A stretch of DNA of 64,000 nt, taken from an uncultured Campylobacterales bacterium. GTDB lineage: Bacteria; Campylobacterota; Campylobacteria; Campylobacterales; Sulfurimonadaceae. The translations under genes were made by a program, and so were the position numbers. Under the pieces are notes generated by a model, which saw nothing but the letters and a program-made list of their open reading frames with translations, had not been told where the DNA came from and ran no database searches. The stretch covers positions 1-64,000 of the forward strand of contig CAITKP010000092.1 in assembly GCA_903892995.1 (NCBI GenBank). Direction: 5' to 3'. This document shows, in pieces, positions 38,505 to 48,831 of this stretch. Positions within the stretch are counted from its first letter, which is position 1. Each line of letters begins with the position of its first letter.

Positions 38505-40539
38505 TTTCTTTCAAGGCTCTTTGAGAAATAAACTTCTTGTTATCTTGATGGCAGTGGGATTTTTGCCATTTATAACTCTTCTTATTTATATGCTTTTCTT
38601 AAGTGAGACAAAAATAGTTAATAAGATCATTGTCGAGCAGTTTGATCGTGCTCAAGTAGTTATGAAACTCATAAATAATAATCTGCTTTCTTTAAATAAT
38701 GAAGTAAATTTTATTAGTTCTTTAGATTTGATGGATGATATATTAGCCGATGATATTGATAAAAGGATCGCGCATCTCTTAACACGAAAATCACGTGATT
38801 TAGGGAATAATAATCTGCTGTTTGTCACTGACATTGAGGGAAATATTATCTCATCTTCTAGTAAAAATAGTAGTGAAAATAAAAAAATTGATATCCGATC
38901 TCTTTTGAGCAAAAGCAACGGAGAGTTTATCAAAGAAAATAGTCTCTATATATATTCAAAAATAGATTCCTCCTTTGATAAAAAAAGGAGAATTGGCTTT
39001 TTGATTTTAAAGTATGACTTAAATAATTTAGATATCTATTTAACCCATCAAAATAGTATTCATTCCTATATTATTAACCCTCAAAACAATTCACATATGG
39101 GAGAAGAGTTATTACTTCCTTTTGATTTTAAACAAACAAGTGGGAGTATCATCAATCAGAAATATGTCGTTGTGTATCAAAAAATACCATCTATTATGAA
39201 GGGTTGGTATATTGTTTATGCTGTTGATAAAAATGTTGCATTGGCATTTTTATATGACTTTATTCGATTTATGCTTTATATCTCTGTTCCAATATTTTTT
39301 GTGATACTTTATCTCTCATTTAAAGTATCAAAGGGGATAGTCAAACCTATAGAAGAGCTTACTTTGATCACCGATAATATTATCTATACTCGCAACTATA
39401 CAACCCAACTTGAAATACAAACCCAAGATGAGATCGCAATTTTGAGTCACTCCTTTAACAATATGCTCAAAACAACCTCTTTGGCATTAAATAAACTTGA
39501 AGAAGAGAGCCGAGCAAGGTTACAAAGGTTTATACAGCTTATAGAGACATTTAATCTAATCATTCAAACAAAGACTGAAGAAGATTGTATAGAAACTTCT
39601 ATAGAACAGATTAAACTTTTGACCCATAAAGTTGATCTTCATTTTCAAAAAGAGAGTTTAAAGCGAACAGAAAATGAGCATATATTTTTACATGTAAGCA
39701 ATTTTGAAAATAATTCTATACTTTACTTTGGTGCTATTGATCTTGGCTTTGAAAACTATGCTGATGAAAATGAGAAAAAGTTTTATAATTCAATTGCAAA
39801 TATGATCACTCTTCAACTAGATAGAATTGGTCTTATCAATAGAACGATGTCCGCATCTCGTGCAAAATCTGCATTTATATCAAATATGTCGCATGAACTT
39901 CGAACGCCGCTCAATGCGATTATAGGTTTTTCTCAATATATGATCACTTATGAAGAGCTTCAAGATGACCAAAAAGAGGTTATGCTCAATATAGAATCAT
40001 CCGCACACTATCTTCTTGAGATGATAAATGAGATCCTTGATATTGCTAAAATAGAAGCTGGAAAAATGGAAGCACATCCCCAAATGACAGATATCGTAGA
40101 ATTGGTGGAGAGTTGTTATAAGATGCTTCAGCCTTTAGCTGAAGATAAAGAATTGGCTTTTACCCTCAATATTGATAAATTTAAGAAACAATTATATATG
40201 ACTGATCCAAAAATGTTTAAACAAGTCCTTTTAAATCTTATCTCTAATGCTATTAAATTTACGCAAGAGGGCTATGTAAATATAGAGCTTTTAAGTGATG
40301 CGAAGAATATTATTGTTATTGTCACAGATAGTGGAATCGGTATATCTGCGGAAAATATGGATTGGCTCTTCAATGATTTTACTCAAGTTGAAAATGTGAT
40401 GCAAAAGCAGCATAAAGGAACGGGTCTTGGATTGTCACTTAGTAAAAAATTATCTCAAATATTAGGCGGAGATGTCACCTTGATAAGTGAAGGAATTGGA
40501 CATGGCACAAGCTCGAAGTTTTGTATTGCAATGGCTTGA
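38494..40539 (+). CDS. Membrane sensor histidine kinase (HAMP plus HisKA/HATPase)
   Basis: Two TMs, ISNMSHELRTPLNAIIGFSQ H-box, NLISNAIKFTQEG, GTGLGLSLSKKL. Confidence 0.9.
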   Translation: MVFNFFQGSLRNKLLVILMAVGFLPFITLLIYMLFLSETKIVNKIIVEQFDRAQVVMKLINNNLLSLNNEVNFISSLDLMDDILADDIDKRIAHLLTRKSRDLGNNNLLFVTDIEGNIISSSSKNSSENKKIDIRSLLSKSNGEFIKENSLYIYSKIDSSFDKKRRIGFLILKYDLNNLDIYLTHQNSIHSYIINPQNNSHMGEELLLPFDFKQTSGSIINQKYVVVYQKIPSIMKGWYIVYAVDKNVALAFLYDFIRFMLYISVPIFFVILYLSFKVSKGIVKPIEELTLITDNIIYTRNYTTQLEIQTQDEIAILSHSFNNMLKTTSLALNKLEEESRARLQRFIQLIETFNLIIQTKTEEDCIETSIEQIKLLTHKVDLHFQKESLKRTENEHIFLHVSNFENNSILYFGAIDLGFENYADENEKKFYNSIANMITLQLDRIGLINRTMSASRAKSAFISNMSHELRTPLNAIIGFSQYMITYEELQDDQKEVMLNIESSAHYLLEMINEILDIAKIEAGKMEAHPQMTDIVELVESCYKMLQPLAEDKELAFTLNIDKFKKQLYMTDPKMFKQVLLNLISNAIKFTQEGYVNIELLSDAKNIIVIVTDSGIGISAENMDWLFNDFTQVENVMQKQHKGTGLGLSLSKKLSQILGGDVTLISEGIGHGTSSKFCIAMA

Positions 40540-40574
40540 AAAATTATATTTTTAAGACCAAGCATTACGCTTGA

Positions 40575-40814
40575 TCAATCTATATAGTTCTTTTTATGAG
40601 AAAATTTTTGCATTGCAGGATATTCATCATCAAAATCATCGTCATCATCTTCATAGTCTAGCGCAAAAAGTGGTTCGTAACCTCTTTTTTGAAGCTCTTC
40701 ATCAACTGCTTGTGTATCGTAAGCTTTTGGTTTACAAATCTCTAAGATTTCAGTTATATCCTCAAAATCAACGCCGTTTAGTTCCATTTCTAATCTAATA
40801 TCAGAAACTTTCAT
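40575..40814 (-). CDS. Small acidic hypothetical protein
   Basis: 79 aa ORF with DYEDDDDDFDDEYPAM; sits alone between convergent/divergent genes. Confidence 0.5.
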   Translation of the reverse strand: MKVSDIRLEMELNGVDFEDITEILEICKPKAYDTQAVDEELQKRGYEPLFALDYEDDDDDFDDEYPAMQKFSHKKNYID

Positions 40815-40927
40815 CTATTCCTCTTTTTCCAATTTTTGCGCGAAAATTATACAATATTTATGAAGAGTTTATAGTAGCTCTTAATTTTTTAAATGTTAAA
40901 ATCCCCTAAAATAAATGGGAGAATCAA

Positions 40928-42694
40928 GTGAAAGAAAACTCAGAAGTCTTAGCATTAAAATACCGTCCAAATAGTTTTGAAGAGCTTATAGGACAGGATG
41001 CGATTTCTCAGACTCTTTCACTTGCGCTTGATTCAAACCGACTCTCTCATGCATATCTCTTTTCGGGTCTTAGAGGAAGTGGAAAGACTTCTACTGCGCG
41101 TATTTTTGCAAAAGCGCTCATCTGTGATAATGGCCCAACTTCCCATCCTTGTGGCGTGTGTACCCACTGTGTTATGGCAGCTCAAAACCGCCATATGGAT
41201 ATTATCGAGATGGATGCTGCTTCCAATCGCGGGATCGATGATATTCGCGATCTTGTCGAGCAGACAAAGTATAAACCAGCGTCTGCAGCTTTTAAGATCT
41301 TTATCATCGATGAGGTTCATATGCTCACTCCTCAAGCTTTTAATGCTCTGCTTAAAACACTTGAAGAACCGCCTGCTTTTGTAAAGTTTATTTTAGCTAC
41401 AACCGATCCGCTCAAACTTCCAGCAACTATCCTCTCAAGAACTCAGCATTTTCGTTTTAAACGTATCTCAGGAGTAAAAGTTGTCAATCATCTCTCCCAT
41501 ATTTTGCATCTTGAAAACATCGAGTATGAACCTCTGGCTTTGGATATCTTGGCTAGAAGTGGCAATGGAAGCTTGCGTGATACGCTCACACTCTTAGATC
41601 AAGCGATTATCTATTCTAAAAAATATGTAGATGTAAAAACGGTTACAGATATGCTCGGTCTTGTTGATCCAAACTTTATAGCAAATATTTTCAAAGCGGT
41701 TTTTGCAAAAGATTACACAAGCTTAGTGCGTATCACAAAACAGCTAGAAGAGTATGAAGCGGAGATGGTAGTTGATGAGCTTATCATCTACCTAAAAGAG
41801 AGGATGTTTGAACAAGACGCTCTTTTTTCTACATTGATTTTAGAGCGTTTTTTTAGGATTTTGAGTGATTCAAAAACGCTTTTTTATATGAACGCCGATG
41901 GCAGTTTTGTCCTCTCTTTGGTACTTTTTAAAATGGTCGAAGCGCTTCGTGTTAAAGAGATAGATCAGATGATTGAGTCTTTACAAAAAGAGGTAAAACG
42001 CCCTGATATCGTCAATGTAGCGATCCAAGAACCTCAGGTAAAAGTGCAAGAGGAACCAAAAGAACCTCTACTTCCGATGGATACTTTAGATGTAAATGAT
42101 TCTTTACATGTAGAAGCATTGAAAGAGGAAGAATCCTTAGAAGATGAAACGCAAGAAGAGGAGTATTTTGAAGAGGAAGATGCGCTTTGGCAAGATACAA
42201 GCCCTGTAGCAGTTGATCCAGCTCTTGAACTCTATGAAACTCTTGTTGGAGCTATTATGGATAGAAATATGGAGCTAGGTGAGTGCTTTACAGCGCATAT
42301 CCGTTTCGTTTCTTTTGCTGATGGTGTTTTGACGTGGGAAAGTTGTGTGGATGAAGAGTGCAGAAAAGCGCTTATTCATGGATTTAGCGTTATTAAACAG
42401 CTTGTGCGTGAGATATTTGGTTTTGATACGGTGATGAAAAATCTTCCTTGTGCAAAAGTGGAGGAGCCAAGCCTCCCAAAGTATGAAGAGCCTGAGAAAT
42501 TTGAAAAGATTTCTGAGGCTTCTTCAATGGTTGAAGAGAGTGAAGTAGGAACTGGAAGCTGTGTGAGCAATTGCAGTGAGGGAGATAGCTCAGTAAAAGA
42601 GTTTGATGGTGCTTCTATTTTGGAAGAGCCGATGATTCAAAAGGCGATGGAGCTTTTTGAAGCAACAAAGATCACAGTACAGTCTAAGATTTGA
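40928..42694 (+). CDS. dnaX: DNA polymerase III subunits gamma/tau
   Basis: LALKYRPNSFEELIGQDAISQTL, GSGKTSTARIFAKAL, zinc module CGVCTHC, IDEVHMLTPQAFNALLKTLEEPP. Confidence 0.95.
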   Translation: MKENSEVLALKYRPNSFEELIGQDAISQTLSLALDSNRLSHAYLFSGLRGSGKTSTARIFAKALICDNGPTSHPCGVCTHCVMAAQNRHMDIIEMDAASNRGIDDIRDLVEQTKYKPASAAFKIFIIDEVHMLTPQAFNALLKTLEEPPAFVKFILATTDPLKLPATILSRTQHFRFKRISGVKVVNHLSHILHLENIEYEPLALDILARSGNGSLRDTLTLLDQAIIYSKKYVDVKTVTDMLGLVDPNFIANIFKAVFAKDYTSLVRITKQLEEYEAEMVVDELIIYLKERMFEQDALFSTLILERFFRILSDSKTLFYMNADGSFVLSLVLFKMVEALRVKEIDQMIESLQKEVKRPDIVNVAIQEPQVKVQEEPKEPLLPMDTLDVNDSLHVEALKEEESLEDETQEEEYFEEEDALWQDTSPVAVDPALELYETLVGAIMDRNMELGECFTAHIRFVSFADGVLTWESCVDEECRKALIHGFSVIKQLVREIFGFDTVMKNLPCAKVEEPSLPKYEEPEKFEKISEASSMVEESEVGTGSCVSNCSEGDSSVKEFDGASILEEPMIQKAMELFEATKITVQSKI

Positions 42695-43890
42695 GATCAC
42701 TTTTTTCTGCAAAAACAAAGTACGCCATTCACGGTTTTTTTATCTCCATCGCCACTACAATCGCCGAACCATCGACGATTTTACCGCTTATGGTGAGCTT
42801 TTTTGGAGGCTCACATCTACTCATAGGCTTTTTTACTTCGCTGATTAAAGGCGGTTCTATTTTAGTACAGCTTATTGGCGCTTTTTATGCGCAAAGCTAC
42901 CCTCGGATGATGCCCTATTTACATCGTGTTTTTGCCGCTCGCTTTTTATCATGGTTTGGAATCGGTTTTGTCATCTTTTTTTTTGGTGAGAATCATCCAA
43001 ATGTCGCACTTGCAAGTATAGGAATCGGACTTTTTATCTTCTCTTTTTCCGCTGGATTTGGCACGGTCTATTTTAATGAAGTCGTTGCTAAAGTGTTTGC
43101 ACATAAAGAGCGCGGCCGTGTGATCGCCAATAGGCAATTTTTTATGGGGCTTGGTTCTATCATCAGCGGAGGAATCGCTGGATATGTGATCTCAATCGTC
43201 GATGCACCCGATTCTTTTGGGATTTTATATATGCTTAGCGCACTGCTGATGCTCTTTGGTATCTATGCATTTGCGACTATCAAAGAGCCTATCAAAAATG
43301 AACTCTCTCAAAAAGAGGAGAAGTTTCGTCATTTTTTAAAAAATAGTTTGCATACACTCAAAGCAGATAAAGCACTCCAACGTCAAATAATCGTTTATCT
43401 GATTTCATACACCTATCTTCTCTCTTTGCCTTTTATCATCCTCGATGCAAAAGAGCATATAAAGCTCAGTGGTTTTGTGATTGGCGGACTCATTAGCGCA
43501 CAGATGGCGGGTGGGATGCTTAGCAATATTTTGTGGGGCGTGATCTCCTCAAATCGAGTCATTGTCTGGAGTGGATTTGGCTTACATGTAAGCGCAATCT
43601 TACTGCTACTTTATAGCAAAGATCCTTGGATCTATTTTGTGGTATTTTTTCTTATTGGAGGCGCAATTGATGGGCTTCGTCTGGCTTTTTCAAATATGAT
43701 TTTGATCCTAGCTCCTCAACATAAACGCCCCGTTTACATAGCTTTGCAATCAAATCTCACATCTATTGGACTTTTTTTCCCTATACTGGGCGCTTTAATT
43801 GTAGATGGTTTTGGATATGAGACTCTTTATGGAGTGACGATTTTTACTCTGTGCGTGGGATTTTTGTTCTCTTTAAAGATGGAGAACTAG
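42691..43890 (+). CDS. MFS transporter
   Basis: 12-TM hydrophobic pattern, HKERGRVIANRQFFMGLGSIISGGIAGYV. Confidence 0.8.
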   Translation: MRSLFSAKTKYAIHGFFISIATTIAEPSTILPLMVSFFGGSHLLIGFFTSLIKGGSILVQLIGAFYAQSYPRMMPYLHRVFAARFLSWFGIGFVIFFFGENHPNVALASIGIGLFIFSFSAGFGTVYFNEVVAKVFAHKERGRVIANRQFFMGLGSIISGGIAGYVISIVDAPDSFGILYMLSALLMLFGIYAFATIKEPIKNELSQKEEKFRHFLKNSLHTLKADKALQRQIIVYLISYTYLLSLPFIILDAKEHIKLSGFVIGGLISAQMAGGMLSNILWGVISSNRVIVWSGFGLHVSAILLLLYSKDPWIYFVVFFLIGGAIDGLRLAFSNMILILAPQHKRPVYIALQSNLTSIGLFFPILGALIVDGFGYETLYGVTIFTLCVGFLFSLKMEN

Positions 43891-43937
43891 GGGAAAAACT
43901 TGTTTGCTTCTTGGCGATAATATAGTAAAATCACGCC

Positions 43938-44711
43938 ATGAAAAAATTAAAAATATTGATTACAAATGATGATGGGTATGAGGCAAAAGGGTTGCGCGCT
44001 TTGATAGATGCGCTTTTCGATATCGCAGAGTTGACAATAGTCGCTCCTGCGACTGAAAAATCAGCATGTGCGCACTCACTCACGCTTACTCGTCCTTTGC
44101 GTTTTATAGGTGTTGATGATGGCTTTTATAAGCTCGATGATGGAACGCCAGCGGATTGTATCTACTTGGCTTTGAACTCTTTGTTTGAGGGAAACAAACC
44201 CGATCTTGTGATAAGTGGCATCAACCGTGGATCAAATATGGGCGAGGATATCACATACTCTGGAACATGCGCAGGAGCTATGGAAGCGGTGTTGCACGAT
44301 GTTCCAGCCATTGCTATCTCTCAAGTTGTGGATTTTGCAGTTTCAAACAACGACTATACCCTTGCGGCAAAAACGATCCGCTCCCTTGTTTTAAAGATCA
44401 CGAATGGAGATTTTCCACTTCCGCATAGAGAGTTTTTAAATGTCAATATTCCATCAGGCGTGCTTGAAGCAAAGATGGTTGTGACCTATGCTGGATATAG
44501 ATTTTATGCAAATGACGCCCATTTGCATCGCAATCCAAGAGGTGAAGAGTATTTTTGGCTTGGGTTGCATCCGCTTGCTTTTAAGCCTCGCGCAGAGAAA
44601 GAGGGCTTGTGTGATTATGATGCCATAGAGTTGGGACATATTTCGCTTACTCCCATCCATCTTGACCTCAGTGCTTATCATTCTATGAAAAGAGTCCAAG
44701 AATGGCTTTGA
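43938..44711 (+). CDS. surE: 5'/3'-nucleotidase SurE
   Basis: ILITNDDGYEAKGLRAL, SGINRGSNMGEDITYSGTCAGAMEA. Confidence 0.97.
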   Translation: MKKLKILITNDDGYEAKGLRALIDALFDIAELTIVAPATEKSACAHSLTLTRPLRFIGVDDGFYKLDDGTPADCIYLALNSLFEGNKPDLVISGINRGSNMGEDITYSGTCAGAMEAVLHDVPAIAISQVVDFAVSNNDYTLAAKTIRSLVLKITNGDFPLPHREFLNVNIPSGVLEAKMVVTYAGYRFYANDAHLHRNPRGEEYFWLGLHPLAFKPRAEKEGLCDYDAIELGHISLTPIHLDLSAYHSMKRVQEWL

Positions 44712-45349
44712 AATTTCAAAGAAGCGAACTACTTTTTGGCGAGAGTTTCAAGAAACTTCAAGATGCAAAGATCCTGCTTTTAGGCGTTGGCGGGGTTGGA
44801 AGTGTGTGTTTGGATTGTTTAGTGCGCACGGGCATTACTGATATTACAATAGTTGATTGCGACACCTATGATGAGACAAATCAAAACCGTCAGATGTGGT
44901 CAGAACTCCATCTTAGTGAGTCAAAAGTAGAAGCCCTCAAACAGCATTATCCAAGCGTAAAAGCCCTACATGTAAGGGTTGATAAAGAGTGGATTGACAG
45001 TGTGGATTTTGATGCGTATGATCTGGTTTTGGATGCCATTGATGATATCCACGCCAAGCTCTATTTGGCACAAAAAACATATAAAAAGCTCATCTCTGCT
45101 GTGGGAAGTGCAAAGAGACTTGATCCAACAAAAATAGAAGTGGCGACCATCTGGAAAACACACGGAGATAGATTTGGCGCAAAGATACGGTATGAACTTA
45201 AAAAAAGAAAGTTCGATAAAAACTATACTGTTATCTTCTCAAGCGAGCCAGCTCTTATCAAAGAGAAGGGGAGTTTTATGGGTGTAACAGGCGCATTTGG
45301 CTTTGCGATGTGTTCTCAAGCTGTCCTTAAACTCACAGGAAAAAAATAG
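44702..45349 (+). CDS. ThiF/MoeB/HesA-family E1-like protein (TcdA-like)
   Basis: ILLLGVGGVGSVCLDCLVRTGITDITIVDCDTYDETNQNRQ. Confidence 0.85.
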   Translation: MALKFQRSELLFGESFKKLQDAKILLLGVGGVGSVCLDCLVRTGITDITIVDCDTYDETNQNRQMWSELHLSESKVEALKQHYPSVKALHVRVDKEWIDSVDFDAYDLVLDAIDDIHAKLYLAQKTYKKLISAVGSAKRLDPTKIEVATIWKTHGDRFGAKIRYELKKRKFDKNYTVIFSSEPALIKEKGSFMGVTGAFGFAMCSQAVLKLTGKK

Positions 45350-45606
45350 TGGATTTTAAAGAATTAGAGCCTTTTGGTGCCACAAGCTGGTGCGAGGGTA
45401 TCATTGGTGATGGTTGTGGCGGAGGCAGAATTTTCTTTACATGTAAGGATGCGCTAAAAACTTATGATCCACTTACAAAAGAGGTGATGACACTTGAGGC
45501 CAATCTCCAAGAGCCACAAAATATCTCAAAAAAAGGGTGCCATCTTTTCTTTACATGTAAGCTTCAAGAGATGGTCTTTGATCTCTCAAAGATGGAACGA
45601 GTATAG
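45349..45606 (+). CDS. Small hypothetical protein carrying two copies of the TTACATGTAA palindrome
   Basis: 85 aa ORF; IFFTCKDALKTY and LFFTCKLQEMV both encoded by the palindrome. Confidence 0.5.
   Translation: MDFKELEPFGATSWCEGIIGDGCGGGRIFFTCKDALKTYDPLTKEVMTLEANLQEPQNISKKGCHLFFTCKLQEMVFDLSKMERV
45437..45560. repeat. Two TTACATGTAA palindromes in one 85-aa ORF
   Basis: Exact at 45437-45446 and 45551-45560. Confidence 0.9.
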
Positions 45607-45657
45607 GATTTTTTGCTATAATCCTAAGATAATAAAATAAATAATAAAAGAGAAAAG

Positions 45658-46155
45658 ATGCAAGTTCAAGAACCGATGACAAAATATGGATATGAAAAAC
45701 TCCAAGCTGAGATGACTTATCTCAAGATGGTTGAACGTCCACAAACAGTAAAAGATATAGAAGAGGCACTAGAACATGGTGACCTCAAAGAAAATGCAGA
45801 ATACCATGCAGCAAAAGAGAAACAAAGACTCATCGATGGCAGAATGATCGAGCTTTCTGACCTTATCTCAAATGCACAGATCGTTGATCCAAGCGCACTA
45901 GAGCACGCAAAAGTAAGCTTTGGCTCAACAGTTGTTTTAAGTGATATGGAGAGTGGAGAAGAGAAAACATACACAATCGTTGGTGGATGTGAGAGCAATC
46001 CAGATATCGGTCTTATCTCTTTTAACTCTCCACTTGCAAAACAGCTTTTAGGACGCCAAGAGGGTGATGAAGTGAAAGTCAGACTGCCTAATGGAGAAAA
46101 AGAGTTTGAGATTGAGAGTATCACATATCAGGAGATTGTCTTTGAATGTCACTAA
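45658..46155 (+). CDS. greA: Transcription elongation factor GreA
   Basis: MTKYGYEKLQAEMTYLKMVERP...EHGDLKENAEYHAAKEKQRLIDGR; C-terminal SFNSPLAKQLLGRQEGDEV. Confidence 0.96.
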   Translation: MQVQEPMTKYGYEKLQAEMTYLKMVERPQTVKDIEEALEHGDLKENAEYHAAKEKQRLIDGRMIELSDLISNAQIVDPSALEHAKVSFGSTVVLSDMESGEEKTYTIVGGCESNPDIGLISFNSPLAKQLLGRQEGDEVKVRLPNGEKEFEIESITYQEIVFECH

Positions 46156-47146
46156 TGTTGCGATTATTGGAGCGAGCGGATATACAGGTTTAGAACTTTT
46201 AAAAATCCTTATTTCTCATCCAAATTTTAATATTACTTATGTTGCAAATAGCGAAGGAAGTATGCGTTTAAAAGATCTGCATCCTTGTCTTGATGGCGTG
46301 TATGAGTGTGATGTACAAAAAGCAGATATTGATGAAATAGCAAAAAACAGTGAACTGGTATTTTTAGCACTTCCTCATAAAACAGCGATGGCTTATGTCA
46401 AACCTTTACTACAAAAGGGGCTTAAAGTGGTTGATCTCTCAGCAGATTATAGACTCAAGCTCGATGTGTATGAAGAGCATTATTGTGAACATACAGATAA
46501 AGAGAATTTAACGCACGCTGTATATGGTTTACCTGAACTTTTTCGCCAGAAGATAAAATCTGCAAAACTTATCGCAAATCCAGGATGTTATCCCACAACT
46601 GCTATTTTAGGCGCATTGCCTTTTATGAAGTATAAAAAAGAGGATTCTGCTTTTATTGTTGATGCAAAAAGCGGAGTGAGCGGAGCTGGAAAAAAACTCA
46701 GCGATGTGACACATTTTGTCAATGTAAATGATAACTTTTTTGCCTACAATCCTTTAGGTCATCGTCACGCTCCCGAGATTGCAGAAAAGTTGGGCATTGA
46801 TTTTGAAAATGTAAGCTTTGTTCCTCATTTAGTTTCAGCAACACGAGGGATGGTTTCATCTATTTATATGCAAGTGAACGGGGATTTTGATCCTTTGGCT
46901 GTTTTAAAAGAGTATTATAAAGATGAAAAGTTTGTACGTATTAGAGAAAATCCTGTTGATATGAAAAACGTTGCAGGAACCCATTTTTGCGATATCTTTG
47001 CTAAAAGAAAAGGGGATACACTTTTTATCTCGTGTGCAATCGATAACCTTTTAAAAGGTGCGTCTTCAGCCGCTGTTGCCAATGCGAATTTGATGATGGG
47101 ATATGATGAGCACACTGCATTGCCAATAATTGCGTATGTCCCATAG
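46143..47146 (+). CDS. argC: N-acetyl-gamma-glutamyl-phosphate reductase (ORF opens 46091; probable TTG start near 46143)
   Basis: NVAIIGASGYTGLELLKIL, VFLALPHKTAM, ANPGCYPTTAILG, VSGAGKK. Confidence 0.95.
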
Positions 47147-47882
47147 TTTTGAGATAAAAGAGGGCGCATTTATCCTTAGTGATGCGCATTATTCCCCACA
47201 CCGCCCAGAGTTAAGGACTCTTTTACAAGAGATCGATTTAGGGCACCTTCACCCTTCTCAGCTTATTTTGATGGGTGATATTTTTGATACACTTTTTGCT
47301 CCTATTGCTTATACTTTAGATGCTAATGCATCGATGATTGAACTCATAAACTCTATTGCGCAAAAAATGGAAGTGATCTATCTTGAGGGGAATCATGATT
47401 TTTGTTTAGAGGGTGTTTTTGAGAATGTCAAAACTATTCCTCTCTCATCTCAACCGCTTACATGTAAATATCAAAATAAAAAAGTGTTGCTTGCTCATGG
47501 AGATTTTAGTGAGGGTCTGGGATATAAGATATACACCTCGCTTATACGAAGTAAAACTCTATTGACACTGCTTGGATTTATCGACACTCTTGGAAACCAT
47601 TTTATTTTAAAAAAACTAGATAGATATCTACAAAAAAAAGAGGATTGTAACCATTTTGAAAATTTTGAGAGATATATTATCGCTCGATTAGAGCAGAGAT
47701 TTTCGCACAGTTGCGATATTTTTATAGAGGGACATTTTCATCAAAACAGAAGTTTTTTAGTGGGTGATTTTACTTACATCAACCTTGCTGCTTTTGCTTG
47801 TAATCAAAGATACTTTATTGTACAATCTTCACAAGAAGAACAATTATTAGAGGTTAAAACCTCTGCGGAGTCAGGTGAATGA
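47136..47882 (+). CDS. UDP-2,3-diacylglucosamine diphosphatase-like metallophosphoesterase
   Basis: FILSDAHYSPHRPE, LMGDIFDTLFA, YLEGNHDFCLE, LLAHGDF, EGHFHQNR. Confidence 0.8.
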   Translation: MSHSFEIKEGAFILSDAHYSPHRPELRTLLQEIDLGHLHPSQLILMGDIFDTLFAPIAYTLDANASMIELINSIAQKMEVIYLEGNHDFCLEGVFENVKTIPLSSQPLTCKYQNKKVLLAHGDFSEGLGYKIYTSLIRSKTLLTLLGFIDTLGNHFILKKLDRYLQKKEDCNHFENFERYIIARLEQRFSHSCDIFIEGHFHQNRSFLVGDFTYINLAAFACNQRYFIVQSSQEEQLLEVKTSAESGE

Positions 47883-48820
47883 AAGAAGATTCAACATTAA
47901 AAGTTGGCAGTAATGAAATGGAACTTGTTGATTTTCGCATCTTCAAACAAGAAGATGAGGAGATTTATGAGGGCATTTATGGTGTCAATGTCGCAAAAGT
48001 CAGAGAGATAATTCGTGTCCCATCTTTAACAGAACTTCCAGGTGTCCCTGAGTTCATTGAAGGGATTTTCGATCTTCGGGGTGTTGTAATCCCTGTTGTG
48101 AATTTAGCGAATTGGATGGGCGTAAAAGTTCCTGAAGGCTCAGAACAAAATGCACGCGTTATCATCGCTGAATTTAACAATGTTCTTATAGGATTTATTG
48201 TTCATGAAGCAAGACGTATTCGCCGTATCAATTGGAAAGATATTGAACCAGCCTCTTTTGTCGCAAATGCAGATGGTTTTGATGGCAGTAAAATAACAGG
48301 TGTGACACGTATTGAGGGTGATGCAGTTCTTTTAATCCTTGACTTAGAGGCAGTTGTACAAGATTTAGGTCTTTATAGACCAAATACTGGTGAAATTCCT
48401 CAAGATCTTGATATGTTTGAGGGTCTTGTTTTGCTTTTAGATGATAGTGCTACAGCTAGAAAAATTGTCAAAGATGCGATTGAAAAAATGGGATTTCATG
48501 TTGTAGAAGCAACTGATGGCAAAGATGGTCTTGAAAAACTTGATGATCTTTATGCTATGTATGAAGATGGGATTGCTAATCGTTTAAAATTGATTATATC
48601 CGATGTTGAGATGCCTTTAATGGATGGTTTTCATTTTGCTGCGAATGTTAAAGAGGATGGAAGATTTAAAGATATTCCTATTGTATTTAACTCATCAATC
48701 AGTGACCATTTTAGTGAAATACGTGGAAAAGATGCTGGCGCGGAAGCCTATTTGGTCAAGTTTGATGCTAATTTGTTTTATGCAGAAGTCGCACGTGTTG
48801 TTCGTGCACATATGAAGTAG
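47879..48820 (+). CDS. cheV: Chemotaxis coupling protein CheV (CheW + receiver)
   Basis: CheW-like IYGVNVAKVREIIRVPSLTELPGVPEFIEGIFDLRGVVIPVVNLA plus C-terminal receiver LIISDVEMPLMDGFHFA. Confidence 0.93.
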   Translation: MKEDSTLKVGSNEMELVDFRIFKQEDEEIYEGIYGVNVAKVREIIRVPSLTELPGVPEFIEGIFDLRGVVIPVVNLANWMGVKVPEGSEQNARVIIAEFNNVLIGFIVHEARRIRRINWKDIEPASFVANADGFDGSKITGVTRIEGDAVLLILDLEAVVQDLGLYRPNTGEIPQDLDMFEGLVLLLDDSATARKIVKDAIEKMGFHVVEATDGKDGLEKLDDLYAMYEDGIANRLKLIISDVEMPLMDGFHFAANVKEDGRFKDIPIVFNSSISDHFSEIRGKDAGAEAYLVKFDANLFYAEVARVVRAHMK

Positions 48821-48831
48821 GAGAGTAGTTT

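Noticed and set aside
40928-42694. Programmed dnaX frameshift
   Set aside because: I did not find an A-AAA-AAG slippery site with a following hairpin in the expected region.
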